The notes beneath the pieces were generated by a model. It had not been told where the DNA came from and did no database searches. It saw only the letters and a list, made by a program, of their open reading frames with translations. 64,000 nucleotides of DNA from WHSW01 sp963740055 (GTDB taxonomy: Bacteria; Actinomycetota; Thermoleophilia; Solirubrobacterales; 70-9), in assembly GCA_963740055.1 (NCBI GenBank), contig CAVUCL010000005.1, positions 434,001 to 498,000 of the forward strand. Direction: 5' to 3'. Shown piece after piece: positions 9,485-18,252 of the stretch. Positions within the stretch are counted from its first letter, which is position 1, and every line of letters starts with the position of its first letter. Made by a program: the position numbers and the translations under genes.

Positions 9485-9922
9485 ATGAACGTCCTCACCG
9501 CGATTCGTGACCGAGTTTCGAGGCAGGAGTTTTCAGGCGTCGAGGGGGGCGATTCGCGGCTGGACTCCGGCGCGGCAGCCGACCTTCCGTTCGCCGGCTA
9601 TGACGGTCTCACCGCCAGGCAGGCGATGGACGCGCTTCACAACCACTCGCAGATCGAGCTCGAGGCGGTCGAAGGCTATGAGCGGTCTCATAAGGTCCGA
9701 GAGCCGGTCCTGGACAAACTGCGCTGGATGCGGGGATCCGAGCCGATGCCCGGCTATGACGCTCTCAGCACCGAGGAGGTCGTGACCGCGCTCGGCGAGG
9801 CTGACGTGACGACGATCAAGAAGGTGCGCAGCTATGAGCGCAAGTTCGCCAACCGGCCCCGTGTCCTTGACGAGGTCCTCCGAATCCACCATCTCCATCT
9901 CGGGGACACCGCTCGGGCATGA
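9485..9922 (+). CDS. Uncharacterised protein with an internal duplication
   Basis: 145 aa. After a ~35-residue leader, two units of about 50 residues repeat: GYDGLTARQAMDAL then YERSHKVREPVLDKL, and GYDALSTEEVVTAL then YERKFANRPRVLDEV. Each looks like a three-helix unit. AAAGGA precedes the ATG at a good distance. The stop overlaps the next start as ATGA. I do not recognise a characterised family. No signal peptide or membrane span. Confidence 0.78.
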   Translation: MNVLTAIRDRVSRQEFSGVEGGDSRLDSGAAADLPFAGYDGLTARQAMDALHNHSQIELEAVEGYERSHKVREPVLDKLRWMRGSEPMPGYDALSTEEVVTALGEADVTTIKKVRSYERKFANRPRVLDEVLRIHHLHLGDTARA

Positions 9923-10326
9923 TCCGCTTCCCAAGCCTGTCGGCGGACGTGAGCAAGTCGCTCAGTGCCCTGTGGACCCGCTACGCGGGCACGGCGCCAA
10001 CTGGGGTTCGAACCGAGATCCGCGGCAGTGTCCTCACATGCGTGCTCGCGGATGGCGTCGCCGATTTCAACCGGGCGATAATCGCGCGGCAGACCCACGA
10101 CACGGTCCGCGGGGTCGGCAGGCTCACCGCGACGACCTATAAGCGGGAGGCGGTCGCAGCGGTGACGAAGCTGACTCGCCAGCGCGTCGCCTCGTTCGTG
10201 AGCAGCCATGACCGCGATACGGACGCCGCCACCGAGATCTTCACCCTCGAGCCTTCGTTCGCACGAGGATCGCCGCGCGTCTCGCGGCGGTCGCCAAGCG
10301 GCTCCATGCCGCCACCGCGGGCCTGA
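9919..10326 (+). CDS. Divergent MpsC/DUF2294-like protein
   Basis: 135 aa aligning by eye to the 724-1164 protein: RYAGTAPTGVRTEIRG matches its KEQFGRGPVRAH region, and LTRQRVASFVSSHDRDTDAA matches LTGRTVKSFISGMDTDQDTA. It lacks the GDD motif of the canonical copy, and the C-terminal tail is basic and unlike the family. Coupled by ATGA overlap to the preceding gene and followed 13 bp later by a small gene. Confidence 0.65.
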   Translation: MIRFPSLSADVSKSLSALWTRYAGTAPTGVRTEIRGSVLTCVLADGVADFNRAIIARQTHDTVRGVGRLTATTYKREAVAAVTKLTRQRVASFVSSHDRDTDAATEIFTLEPSFARGSPRVSRRSPSGSMPPPRA

Positions 10327-10339
10327 AGGAGGCGCTGCG

Positions 10340-10531
10340 ATGGATTTCGGCGCGAATCAGGAGCCTCGCCTGCTCGAGCTCGAGGCTGAGGCCCGACTCG
10401 CCAGCGACCGTTATCGGCTCTACCGGGCAAAGACCTACGGTCGGCGATTGACCCGTCCAGGGCGCCTGCGCGAGCTCAAGCGCGCGTCGGAGTTGGCCGA
10501 GCGCCGACTTCTTCAGGCGCGGCCCGGCTAG
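10340..10531 (+). CDS. Small basic helical protein
   Basis: 63 aa, ATG at 10340 with AAGGAGG 8 nt upstream, which is one of the best ribosome binding sites in the window. The sequence is heptad-like and rich in Leu, Ala, Arg and Glu (RLLELEAEARLASDRYRLYR, then LRELKRASELAERRLLQ), so a coiled coil is likely. No family recognised. Third gene of the 9485 operon. Confidence 0.6.
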   Translation: MDFGANQEPRLLELEAEARLASDRYRLYRAKTYGRRLTRPGRLRELKRASELAERRLLQARPG

Positions 10532-10567
10532 AGCGCACCTGCTTCGCGCTAGAGGACAATCGGCGGC

Positions 10568-11455
10568 GTGATCGTCGGACTGGCCCTCGCGCTCGCCTGT
10601 GCGGTCGCGACGAGCGTTTCCTTTCTGCTCAGGCATCGCGGCGCGGTCGCCGCGCCAGACGTTCGGGTTCGCCACCCTCTGCGCAGCGCCGCCGGCCTCT
10701 TCCGGTCGAAGTGGTTCGCGGTTGGCTGGGCGGTGGCAGTCGGCGCTTGGGTGCTTCATGTCGGCGCCCTGGCGCTGGCGCCACTCTCGATCGTGCAGGC
10801 CGTGCTCTCTGGCGGGATCGTCTTTCTCGCCGTCTTCGCCGAGCGCTTCTTCGGCTTCCGGCTCGGCCGCCGCCAGTGGGTCGGAGTTATCGTTACCGCG
10901 GTCGGGCTCGTGATCATCGGGCTCACCTCGGGATCGGAGGTCGACGATCCGCCGCGTTACGCGGTCGCGGCTTTGATCGCGATCGAGTGCGGCGGCCTCG
11001 TCGTCGGGGTCGCGGTCGCCGCGGCTTCGACGCACCGGCGCGTCGCATCGGCGGCGCAGGGCATGCTCCTCGGCGCTGCCGCGGGCGTCCTGTTCGGCGT
11101 CTCCGACATCGCGATCAAGTTCCTGGTCGATGACATCGCCAGCGGCGTGCTCGAACTGATCAGCCCGTGGACGGTCGCGGGACTCGCCGCATCGGTGGTC
11201 GCGTTCTACGCCTCGGCCCGCGGTCTGCAGATCGGCCCGGGCGTCGAGGTCATCGCACTGATCTCGGTTGCCGCCAACCTCACCGCCATCGTCGGCGGCA
11301 TCCTCGTTTTCCGCGACCCGGTCGGCTCCGGGGCGCTGGAGATCGTCGGACGGGCCTTCGCGTTCTGCCTCGTGATCGCCGGCGCCGCCCTGATTCCAGC
11401 GCCGGTCCGAGCGACTGACGCAGCGTCGGCGCCGACGCCTGACCCAGGCTCATGA
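10568..11455 (+). CDS. DMT-superfamily membrane transporter (EamA/NIPA-like)
   Basis: 295 aa from a GTG start with about nine to ten hydrophobic spans arranged as two halves, as in drug/metabolite transporters. The first half has LALAPLSIVQAVLSGGIVFL, the second has ARGLQIGPGVEVIALIS, each just before a span, which resembles the NIPA/EamA pattern. A polar Pro/Ala tail ends the protein 2 bp before the tRNA gene. Substrate unknown. It is the last gene of the putative island. Confidence 0.75.
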   Translation: MIVGLALALACAVATSVSFLLRHRGAVAAPDVRVRHPLRSAAGLFRSKWFAVGWAVAVGAWVLHVGALALAPLSIVQAVLSGGIVFLAVFAERFFGFRLGRRQWVGVIVTAVGLVIIGLTSGSEVDDPPRYAVAALIAIECGGLVVGVAVAAASTHRRVASAAQGMLLGAAAGVLFGVSDIAIKFLVDDIASGVLELISPWTVAGLAASVVAFYASARGLQIGPGVEVIALISVAANLTAIVGGILVFRDPVGSGALEIVGRAFAFCLVIAGAALIPAPVRATDAASAPTPDPGS

Positions 11456-11457
11456 GA

Positions 11458-11531
11458 TGCCGGAGGAGGGACTCGAACCCCCGACACGCGGATTATGATT
11501 CCGCTGCTCTAACCAGCTGAGCTACTCCGGC
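11458..11531 (-). tRNA. tRNA-Met (CAT), elongator type
   Basis: The 74-nt minus-strand sequence folds into a cloverleaf: acceptor GCCGGAG pairs with CTCCGGC, the anticodon stem GCGGA/TCCGC encloses ATCATAA with anticodon CAT, and the T loop reads GTTCGAGTC. The first pair is G-C, not the C1-A72 mismatch of an initiator, so this is elongator Met, or possibly the lysidine-modified Ile tRNA. CCA is not encoded. Its 3' 26 bp recur at 8294-8319. Confidence 0.93.
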
Positions 11532-11610
11532 GGGGCGGTGAATCGTAGCGGCGGGGTGGGGCGCCGCGGCCCCCCTCAGAGGGCGCGGCGCGGACCGTGC
11601 GGCTGGGCGC

Positions 11611-12003
11611 TCAGTCGTCCTTCCACCAGCCGGGGAAGACCTCGCCGTCGCCCTCGTGGCGAGGGCCGAATGCGAGCATCTCCATCCCGTCGTCGCCGCC
11701 CTCGAAGCATCGCGTCAACCCGGGCTCGAGGCGGATCGCGTCGAGGCGTTCGAGCTCGATCACCTCGTCCTCGACCTTCACCCGGCCGGAGCCGTCGATG
11801 ACGACGTAGACCTCCTCCGCGTTCTCGTGGCGGTGGCCGAACGGCTGGCGCGCGTTGGGCTCGAGCTTGTGGTGGGTGAACCCGGTGTCGTTCGTCTCCA
11901 GGTCGGAGTTCGCGAACCGGACCGCCATCCCCTCGAAGCCCTGCTTCTCGGCCATGTTCTCGACCTCGGTCAGCTGCTTCTTCGTGTACGGCTTGTCGCT
12001 CAT
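11611..12003 (-). CDS. Cupin-domain protein
   Basis: 130 aa with one cupin barrel: motif 1 FGHRHENAEEVYVVIDG supplies His/His/Glu metal ligands and motif 2 IRLEPGLTRCFEGG is degenerate, lacking the usual histidine. The ATG at 12003 opens the protein at MSDKPYTKK. A ~33-residue helical N-terminus precedes the barrel. No enzymatic role can be assigned; single-cupin proteins of this size are often sugar- or metabolite-binding. Confidence 0.82.
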   Translation of the reverse strand: MSDKPYTKKQLTEVENMAEKQGFEGMAVRFANSDLETNDTGFTHHKLEPNARQPFGHRHENAEEVYVVIDGSGRVKVEDEVIELERLDAIRLEPGLTRCFEGGDDGMEMLAFGPRHEGDGEVFPGWWKDD

Positions 12004-12082
12004 CGGCCCACCGTAGTCAATCGCGCCGCGAGGGGTCGGCGACAGTCGCGACCTGACCCGCGCGGCCGGTAGCGTGCGCCCG

Positions 12083-13042
12083 ATGAGCGACCTCGAACGC
12101 GCGGTGAGCACCGTCATCCGCGACTGCCTCGGCGTCCGCGAGGCAGAGCGAGGTGCGTGATCGTCTGCAACCCGGCGACGATCGGGCTCGGCGAGCGCCT
12201 GCGAGCGGAGGCCGGGCGCGCCGGAGCCGACGCGGTCAACTGCCTGATGACCGAGCGCGCGACCCATGCCGCCGAGCCGCCGGCGCCGGTCGCCGCGGCG
12301 ATGGCGGCCGCCGACGTCGTCCTCGCGCCGACCGTGCAGTCGCTCTCGCACACCGCCGCCCGCCGCGCCGCGACCGAGGCCGGCGCCCGGGTCGCGACCC
12401 TGCCCGGCGCGACCGAGGAGATGCTCGCCCGGGTGATGAGCGCCGACATGGAGGGCCTGCGCCGCAGGGGAGCGGCGATCGCCGACCGCCTCACCGCCGG
12501 CGCCGAGGCACGGATCACCTGCGCCAACGGCTCCGACCTGCGGCTCGGGCTCGGCGCGCGCGACGGGATCCCCGACGCCGGCGATCTGACCGCGCCCGGC
12601 GCCTTCGGCAACCTGCCCTGCGGCGAGGGCTTCATCGCCCCGATCGAGGGCACGAGCCGAGGGCACGCTGGTCGTCGACGGGACGATCGCGGCGATCGGC
12701 CGCCTCGCCGAGCCGATCGAGCTCACGATCGAGTCCGGGCACCTGACCGCCGCCGGCGGCGAGGCCGGCGAGCGGCTGCTGGAGCTGCTCGCGGCGGGCG
12801 GGGAGGAGGGCACCAACGTCGCCGAGCTCGGGATCGGCACGAACGAGAAGGCGAAGCTGACCGGCGACCTGCTCGAGGACGAGAAGATCCTCGGCACCTG
12901 CCACGTCGCCTTCGGTGCCTCGGCGGCGATCGGCGGCACGGTCCAGGTCCCGGTCCACCTCGACTGCGTGGTGCTGAAGCCGGACGTGAGCGTCGACGGC
13001 GAGCCGATCGTGCGCGCCGGCGAGCTCCTCGTCGGCGACTGA
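12083..13042 (+). CDS. M29-type (thermophilic) aminopeptidase family protein, three +1 breaks
   Basis: About 318 aa when extra bases at 12149, 12156 and 12655 are skipped; the length is then an exact multiple of three. The corrected N-terminus reads EEVVIVCNPATIGLGERLR, so an apparent start at 12157 is an artefact. C-terminal features match AmpS/PepT-type M29 peptidases: ELGIGTNEKAKLTGDLLEDE, GTCHVAFG and VHLDCVV supply the Glu/His/Asp metal ligands. Predicted cytosolic metallo-aminopeptidase. It is followed after 9 bp by the formiminotransferase gene. Confidence 0.82.
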
Positions 13043-13051
13043 GCGGCGCTG

Positions 13052-13930
13052 GTGGCGCTCTCGGTCCCGAACTTCTCCGAGGGCCGCGACCGGGCGGCGA
13101 TCGACGCGATCGCCGCCGCCTTCGCCCCGGCCGAGCTGCTCGACCGCCACTCCGACACGGTCCACGACCGCACCGTGCTCACGCTCGCGGCGCCCACGGC
13201 GGAGCTGGTCGTCGCCCTCGCCGCCGGCGCGAGCGCCTGTCGCGAGCGGATCGACATGCGCGAGCACGCGGGCGCTCACCCGGCGGTCGGGGCGCTCGAC
13301 GTCTGCCCGGTCGTCTGGTCGCAGGCGGCGGCACGGGACGAGGCGCGCGAGCTCGCGCTCGCGGTCGCCGACGCGATCGGGGCGCTCGAGATCCCGGTCT
13401 TCCTCTACGGCGAGCTCGCGAGCGCGCCCGAGCGCGCCGAGCGCGCCTACTTTCGCCGCGGTGGGATCACCGCGCTCGCCGAGCGGATGCTCGCCGGCGA
13501 GCTCGCTCCCGACCGCGGGCCGCGTGCGCCCGACCCGCGCGCCGGCGCGACCCTGGTCACCGCGCGGGCGCCGATCGCCGCCTTCAACGTCGAGCTCGAC
13601 ACCGCCGACGTCGCAATCGCCGCGGCCGTCGCCGAGCGCCTGCGCGAGGCCGGCGGCGGGCTTCCGGGCGTGCGCGCGATCGGGATCGACCTCGGCGATC
13701 GGGCCCAGGTCTCGACCAACGTGCACGACCCGGCCGCGGTGCCGCTCGCGACCGTGATCGAGCGCGTGCGCGAGCTCGCCGCCGCGCACGGCGCCCGCCC
13801 GACCGCGGGCGAGCTCGTCGGCCTCGTCCCAGAGGCGGGGCTCGGCGAGCTGCCCGCCGACGTGCCGCTGCGCGGCTTCGACCCCGAGCGTCACCTGCTC
13901 GAGCGTCGCCTCGCCGCCGGTGGGCGCTAA
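13052..13930 (+). CDS. Glutamate formimidoyltransferase-like protein (FTCD N-terminal domains)
   Basis: 292 aa from a GTG start, matching the two formiminotransferase subdomains: SVPNFSEGRD at the extreme N-terminus, DMREHAGAHPAVGALDVCP around residue 70, FLYGELASAPER around 115 and AFNVELDT around 177. In the family this transfers the formimino group from formiminoglutamate to tetrahydrofolate, the last step of histidine degradation. No cyclodeaminase domain is attached and no hut genes lie nearby. Short gaps to both neighbours imply co-transcription. Confidence 0.85.
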   Translation: MALSVPNFSEGRDRAAIDAIAAAFAPAELLDRHSDTVHDRTVLTLAAPTAELVVALAAGASACRERIDMREHAGAHPAVGALDVCPVVWSQAAARDEARELALAVADAIGALEIPVFLYGELASAPERAERAYFRRGGITALAERMLAGELAPDRGPRAPDPRAGATLVTARAPIAAFNVELDTADVAIAAAVAERLREAGGGLPGVRAIGIDLGDRAQVSTNVHDPAAVPLATVIERVRELAAAHGARPTAGELVGLVPEAGLGELPADVPLRGFDPERHLLERRLAAGGR

Positions 13931-13942
13931 ATTCCCCGATCC

Positions 13943-14312
13943 GTGGCCCAGCAGACCAAGAAGAAGAAGCGCCGGCGCAAGCATCGCGGCACCCAGGGCG
14001 GCGGCATCGACCGTCGCGGTCGCCGCGGCCGTCCGCGGACCCGCGAGGAGGCGCGCGCGCAGGCGCGCAAGCGCTCCGAGCTCAAGCGCGAGGGCCCGCC
14101 GACCTGGGGCGGGGCGTTCAAGCGCGGGCTCTTCGGCGCCGCGATCTTCCTCCTGCTGATGTTGTTCGCCTTCGGGCGCCCGTTCGGCGAGGCGGCGCTG
14201 CTCTCGGTCGTGATGCTGGGGATGTACGTGCCGCTCGGCTACTACGTCGACCGCTTCTTCTACGCCCGTCGGATCGCGCAAGGCCCGCAGGCAGCGCGCG
14301 GCGGGCCGCTGA
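13943..14312 (+). CDS. Small membrane protein with very basic N-terminus (one +1 break)
   Basis: 122 aa when the extra base at 14279 (codon GCG+C) is skipped; the corrected frame then stops at 14312, 4 bp before the next gene, which supports the correction. The first 60 residues are Lys/Arg-rich (QQTKKKKRRRKH), followed by two hydrophobic spans around residues 70-110 and a basic tail. The GTG start at 13943 is 12 bp after the previous stop. Family not recognised. Confidence 0.65.
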
Positions 14313-14316
14313 CCCG

Positions 14317-14953
14317 GTGGAGGTCGTCGGCCTCACCGTCGGTCCGGTGGCGGAGAACTGCTTCGTCATCCGCCGCGACGACGCCGATCGTGGCCTGATC
14401 GTCGACCCCGGCGACGAGGCCGAGCGGATCCTCGCCGCGGTCGAGGAGCTCGGGATCGGGATCGACGCGATCCTGCTCACCCACACCCACTTCGACCACA
14501 TCGGCGCCGTGGCCCCGGTCGCCCGCGCCACCGGCGCGCCGGTCTACTGCCCCGAGCTCGAGGTGCCGGTGCTGACCAACATCGATGCCTTCACCCCGCC
14601 CGGCTTCGGCCCGTTCGAGAGCTACGAGCGCCGAGCAGACGGTCGCCGGCGGCGAGCGGCTCGAGCTCGCCGGGTTCGAGATCGACGTCGTCCACACGCC
14701 CGGCCACAGCCCCGGCCACGTCACCTACTCGATCGCCGGCGAAGGGGCGCTGTTCTCCGGCGACGTCCTCTTCCAGGGCTCGGTCGGGCGCGTCGACCTG
14801 CCCGGTGGCGACGGCCCGACCCTGATGCGGACCCTGGCGGCGCTCGCCGAGGGCTACGCCGACGAGACCACCGTCTATCCCGGTCACATGGGCGTGACGA
14901 CGATCGGCGCCGAGCGCGCGACGAACCCGTTTCTGGCCGAGCTCGCGCGTTAG
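14317..14953 (+). CDS. MBL-fold hydrolase, hydroxyacylglutathione-hydrolase-like (one +1 break)
   Basis: 211 aa with an extra base at 14629 (codon GAG+C) skipped. The metal-binding motif THTHFDHIG is near residue 52, HTPGHSPGH near 130, the bridging Asp in FSGDVLFQGSVGR near 149 and a final His in YPGHMG. This is the standard Gly-II/YcbL-type core. In such small proteins the substrate is often not glutathione-based, and actinobacteria lack glutathione, so the true substrate is open. It sits 9 bp before hisS. Confidence 0.85.
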
Positions 14954-14962
14954 GTTGCATCG

Positions 14963-16198
14963 GTGAGCTCGCGCTTTCAGGCCCCGAGGGGGACGTTCGA
15001 CATCCTGCCCGGAGAGGCCGGCGCCCGCGCCCGCGTCTACGAGGCCGCGGCGAGTGCGTTCGGGCGCGCCGGCTACGGGCGGATCGAGACACCCGCGTTC
15101 GAGGACACCGAGCTGTTCGCGCGCGGGGTCGGCGCCGGGACCGACATCGTCCACAAGGAGATGTTCACCTTCACCGACCAGGGCGGTCGCAGCCTCACGC
15201 TGCGCCCGGAGGCGACCGCGGCGGTCTGTCGCGCCTACATCGAGCACGGCATGCACCGCCTGCCCCAGCCGGTGAAGCTCTGGTCGTGGGCGCCGTTCTG
15301 GCGCCACGAGCGCCCGCAGGCGGGGCGCTTTCGCCAGTTCCACCAGCTCGACGCGGAGGCGATCGGCACCGACTCACCGCTCGCCGACGCCGAGCTGATC
15401 CTGCTGCTCGGCGACCTGCTCGCCGGGCTCGGCGTCCCCGGCCTGCGGCTGCGCCTCTCGAGCCTCGGCACGCCGAGCTCGCGCGCCGCCTACCGCGAGG
15501 AGCTGACCGCCTATTTGCGCGCCCACGAGACTGAGCTCGCGCCCGACGTGCGTGAGCGCCTCGCCGAGAACCCGCTGCGGGCGTTCGACTCCAAGGACCC
15601 CGACACGCGTGCGGCGATGGCCGAGGCGCCGCTGATGGTCGACCGCCTCGACGACGACGACGCCGAGCACTTCGCCGAGGTCCGGCGCCTGCTCGACCGC
15701 TCCGGGATCGACTACGAGCTCGACGGCACCCTGGTCCGCGGGCTCGACTACTACACCCGCACCGTGTTCGAGTTCGAGTCCGAGAGCCTCGACGCGCAGG
15801 CCGCGACCCTCGGCGGCGGCGGCCGCTACGACGGGCTGGTCGAGGCGCTCGGGGGGCCCGCGACCCCGGGATGCGGCTGGGCTGCCGGCGTCGAGCGGAT
15901 CCTGCTCGCGCTCGCCGAGCCCGAGCCCGAGCCGCAGGCCGACGTCTTCGTCGCCGCCGCGCCGGAGCAGGGCGAGCGCGCGTTCGCGCTCGTGCGCGAG
16001 CTTCGCGGCGCCGGCCTGCGCGCCGAGCTCGACCTCGCCGGGCGCTCGCTCAAGGGCCAGATGAAGCAGGCCGACCGGCTCGGCGCGCGGCTGGCGGTGA
16101 TCCTCGACGAGGCCGGCTCCGCCGCGGTCCGCGACATGCAGAGCGGCGAGCAGCGCGAGCTCGAGCTCGAGCGCGCGGTCGAGGAGCTCGGGGCATGA
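14963..16198 (+). CDS. hisS: Histidyl-tRNA synthetase
   Basis: 411 aa, intact. Class II motif 1 lies around residues 40-60, motif 2 is PFWRHERPQAGRFRQFHQLD, and the HisRS signatures LVRGLDYYTRTVFEF and GGGGRYDGLV precede motif 3 GCGWAAGVERILLAL. The C-terminal anticodon-binding domain runs to the end. The GTG start is 9 bp after the MBL gene; the stop overlaps the aspS start as ATGA. The hisS-aspS order is common in bacteria. Confidence 0.97.
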   Translation: MSSRFQAPRGTFDILPGEAGARARVYEAAASAFGRAGYGRIETPAFEDTELFARGVGAGTDIVHKEMFTFTDQGGRSLTLRPEATAAVCRAYIEHGMHRLPQPVKLWSWAPFWRHERPQAGRFRQFHQLDAEAIGTDSPLADAELILLLGDLLAGLGVPGLRLRLSSLGTPSSRAAYREELTAYLRAHETELAPDVRERLAENPLRAFDSKDPDTRAAMAEAPLMVDRLDDDDAEHFAEVRRLLDRSGIDYELDGTLVRGLDYYTRTVFEFESESLDAQAATLGGGGRYDGLVEALGGPATPGCGWAAGVERILLALAEPEPEPQADVFVAAAPEQGERAFALVRELRGAGLRAELDLAGRSLKGQMKQADRLGARLAVILDEAGSAAVRDMQSGEQRELELERAVEELGA

Positions 16199-18000
16199 GC
16201 GGGGATTTCCCCGCCCTGCGGGCGAACGAGTACCGCGACACGTGGTGCGGTCAGGTGCTCGGCGACCGGGTCGGCTCCGAGGTCCGGCTCGCGGGCTGGG
16301 TCCACCGCCGCCGCGACCACGGCGGGCTCGTGTTCATCGACCTGCGCGACCGCACCGGGCTGGTCCAGCTCGTCTTGCACCCGGACGAGTCGGGGGAGGC
16401 GTTCGAGCTCTCGCATCGCCTGCGCGCCGAGGACGTGCTCAGCGTCCGCGGCGCGGTCGTCGAGCGCGACCCGGAGACCGTGAACCCGGAGCTGCCGACC
16501 GGGGAGTTCGAGGTCCGGGTCACCGAGGCGGAGCTGCTCGCCGACGCGCGGACGCCGCCGTTCGAGATCGAGGGCTTCTCGGGCGAGGTCGGCGAGGAGG
16601 CGCGGCTTCGCTACCGCTACCTCGACCTGCGCCGCGAGCGGATGGCGCGCGCGATCGCGACCCGCTCGGCGGTGACCGCGGCGATCCGCGGCTTCCTCGA
16701 GCGGCGAGGGATTCCTCGAGATCGAGACGCCGATGCTCTCGCGCTCGACCCCCGAGGGGGCGCGCGACTTCCTCGTCCCGGCGCGCCGCGAGCCGGGCAC
16801 CTTCTACGCGCTGCCGCAGTCGCCGCAGCTGTTCAAGCAGCTGCTGATGGTCGCCGGGTTCGAGCGCTACTTCCAGATCGTGCGCTGCTTTCGCGACGAG
16901 GACCAGCGCGCCGACCGCCAGCCCGACTTCACCCAGCTCGACATCGAGATGTCGTTCGTCGGCGTCGAGGACGTGCTCGACCTCAACGAGCGCCTGCTCG
17001 CGGCCGTGTTCGAGCGCGTCGGCGGCCCGGCGCTCGAGCTGCCGCTGCGCCGGATCCCCTACGACGAGGCGATCGCGCGCTTCGGCACCGACCGGCCCGA
17101 CCTGCGCTTCGGGCTCGAGCTGGTCGAGCTCACCGACCTGCTCGCCGCGACCGAGTTCAAGGTCTTTCGCGGCGTGATCGACGGCGGCGGCGTCGTCAAG
17201 GGGATCAACGCCGGCGCCCGCGACGTCCCACGCTCGGTCCTCGACGGCCTCATCGCCCGCGCCCAGGAGCTCGGGGCGAAGGGGCTCGTGTGGGCGTTTC
17301 GCGAGGGCGAGGGCTGGCGCTCGCCGACGGCGAAGTTCCTCGCCGACTGCCGAGCTCGCGGCGCTCAACGAGCGCCTCGGCGCCGAGGAGGGCGACCTGC
17401 TGCTGGTCGTCGCCGACAAGCCCGCGGTCGCGAACTCCGTGCTCGCCCAGCTGCGCCTCGACCTCGCCGAGCGCTTCGAGCTCATCGATCCCGAGGCGGA
17501 GGAGTTCTGCTGGATCACCGAGTGGCCGATGTTCGGCTGCAACGAGACCGAGGGGCGCTGGGATCCGCTCCATCACCCGTTCACCGGGCCCGACGGCGAG
17601 CTCGACCCCGCCGACCCCGGCGCCGCGCGGGCGCTCGCCTACGACGTGGTCTGGAACGGCCAGGAGCTCGGCGGCGGCTCGATCCGGATCTCCGACCCCG
17701 AGCTGCAGCAGCGGGCGCTGGAGGCGATCGGGATCGACGCCGACGAGGCCGAGGAGCGCTTCGGCTTCCTGCTCGAGGCGCTTCGCTACGGCGCGCCGCC
17801 GCACGGCGGGATCGCCTACGGGCTCGACCGCATGGTCCAGCGCCTCGTGCACGCGGACTCGATCCGCGACGTGATCGCGTTCCCGAAGGCCGCCTCGGGG
17901 GCCGACCCGCTGACCGGCGCGCCGGCGCCGGTCGACGAGGCGCAGCTGCGTGAGCTCGGCCTGCAGCTTCGCGGCGGCCGGGGCACCGCGGGCCTCGTAG
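16195..18000 (+). CDS. aspS: Aspartyl-tRNA synthetase (three +1 breaks)
   Basis: The N-terminal OB-fold (VRLAGWVHRRRDHGGLVFIDL) is followed by class II motif 1, motif 2 FRDEDQRADRQPDFTQLDIE, the bacterial insertion domain and motif 3 GIAYGLDRMVQRL. Extra bases are at 16708 (CGA+G) and 17348 (GAC+T); a third near 17972 restores a stop at 18000 and makes the length 600 codons exactly. Uncorrected, the frame runs to 18077. Being essential, the gene is almost certainly intact in the organism. Start overlaps hisS. Confidence 0.93.
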
Positions 18001-18108
18001 CGCGCCGGCGCTCAAGCGATCGGCGCCGAGCGGCCGAACTAGAGGTCATACGTCGTCCGTTGCTGCTAATTTCGTGAAAGGCTCGAGCTTGTACGCCAGC
18101 CGTTCAAA

Positions 18109-18126
18109 TTGTGAACCAACACAATC
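18109..18126. promoter_or_regulatory. Inverted repeat in the aspS downstream intergenic region
   Basis: ATTGTG-N6-CACAAT, a perfect 6+6 palindrome in a 250-bp gap (18001-18252) that is AT-richer than anything around it. It resembles a weak CRP/FNR-type half-site pair. It lies about 130 bp before the next probable start. Nothing else was recognised in the gap. Confidence 0.35.
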
Positions 18127-18252
18127 GCCTTGGGAGCCATCGTCCGGTAGCGCGCTGGTCGTAGCGCCGGCAGGCACCCACCTGTTCATTCAGGTTCGCA
18201 GGCAGAGCGGTAACGGCAAGCTGGGGCCTCTTCGTCCTTCGCCGGGGCCGCC

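Noticed and set aside
9919..10326. An integrase or recombinase within the tRNA-flanked segment
   Set aside because: None of the six proteins carries tyrosine- or serine-recombinase motifs; this ORF aligns with DUF2294 instead.
12157..12200. Start of the M29 peptidase at the ATG-like codon at 12157
   Set aside because: Skipping the extra bases at 12149 and 12156 joins it to a natural N-terminus beginning at 12083 and gives an exact codon count.
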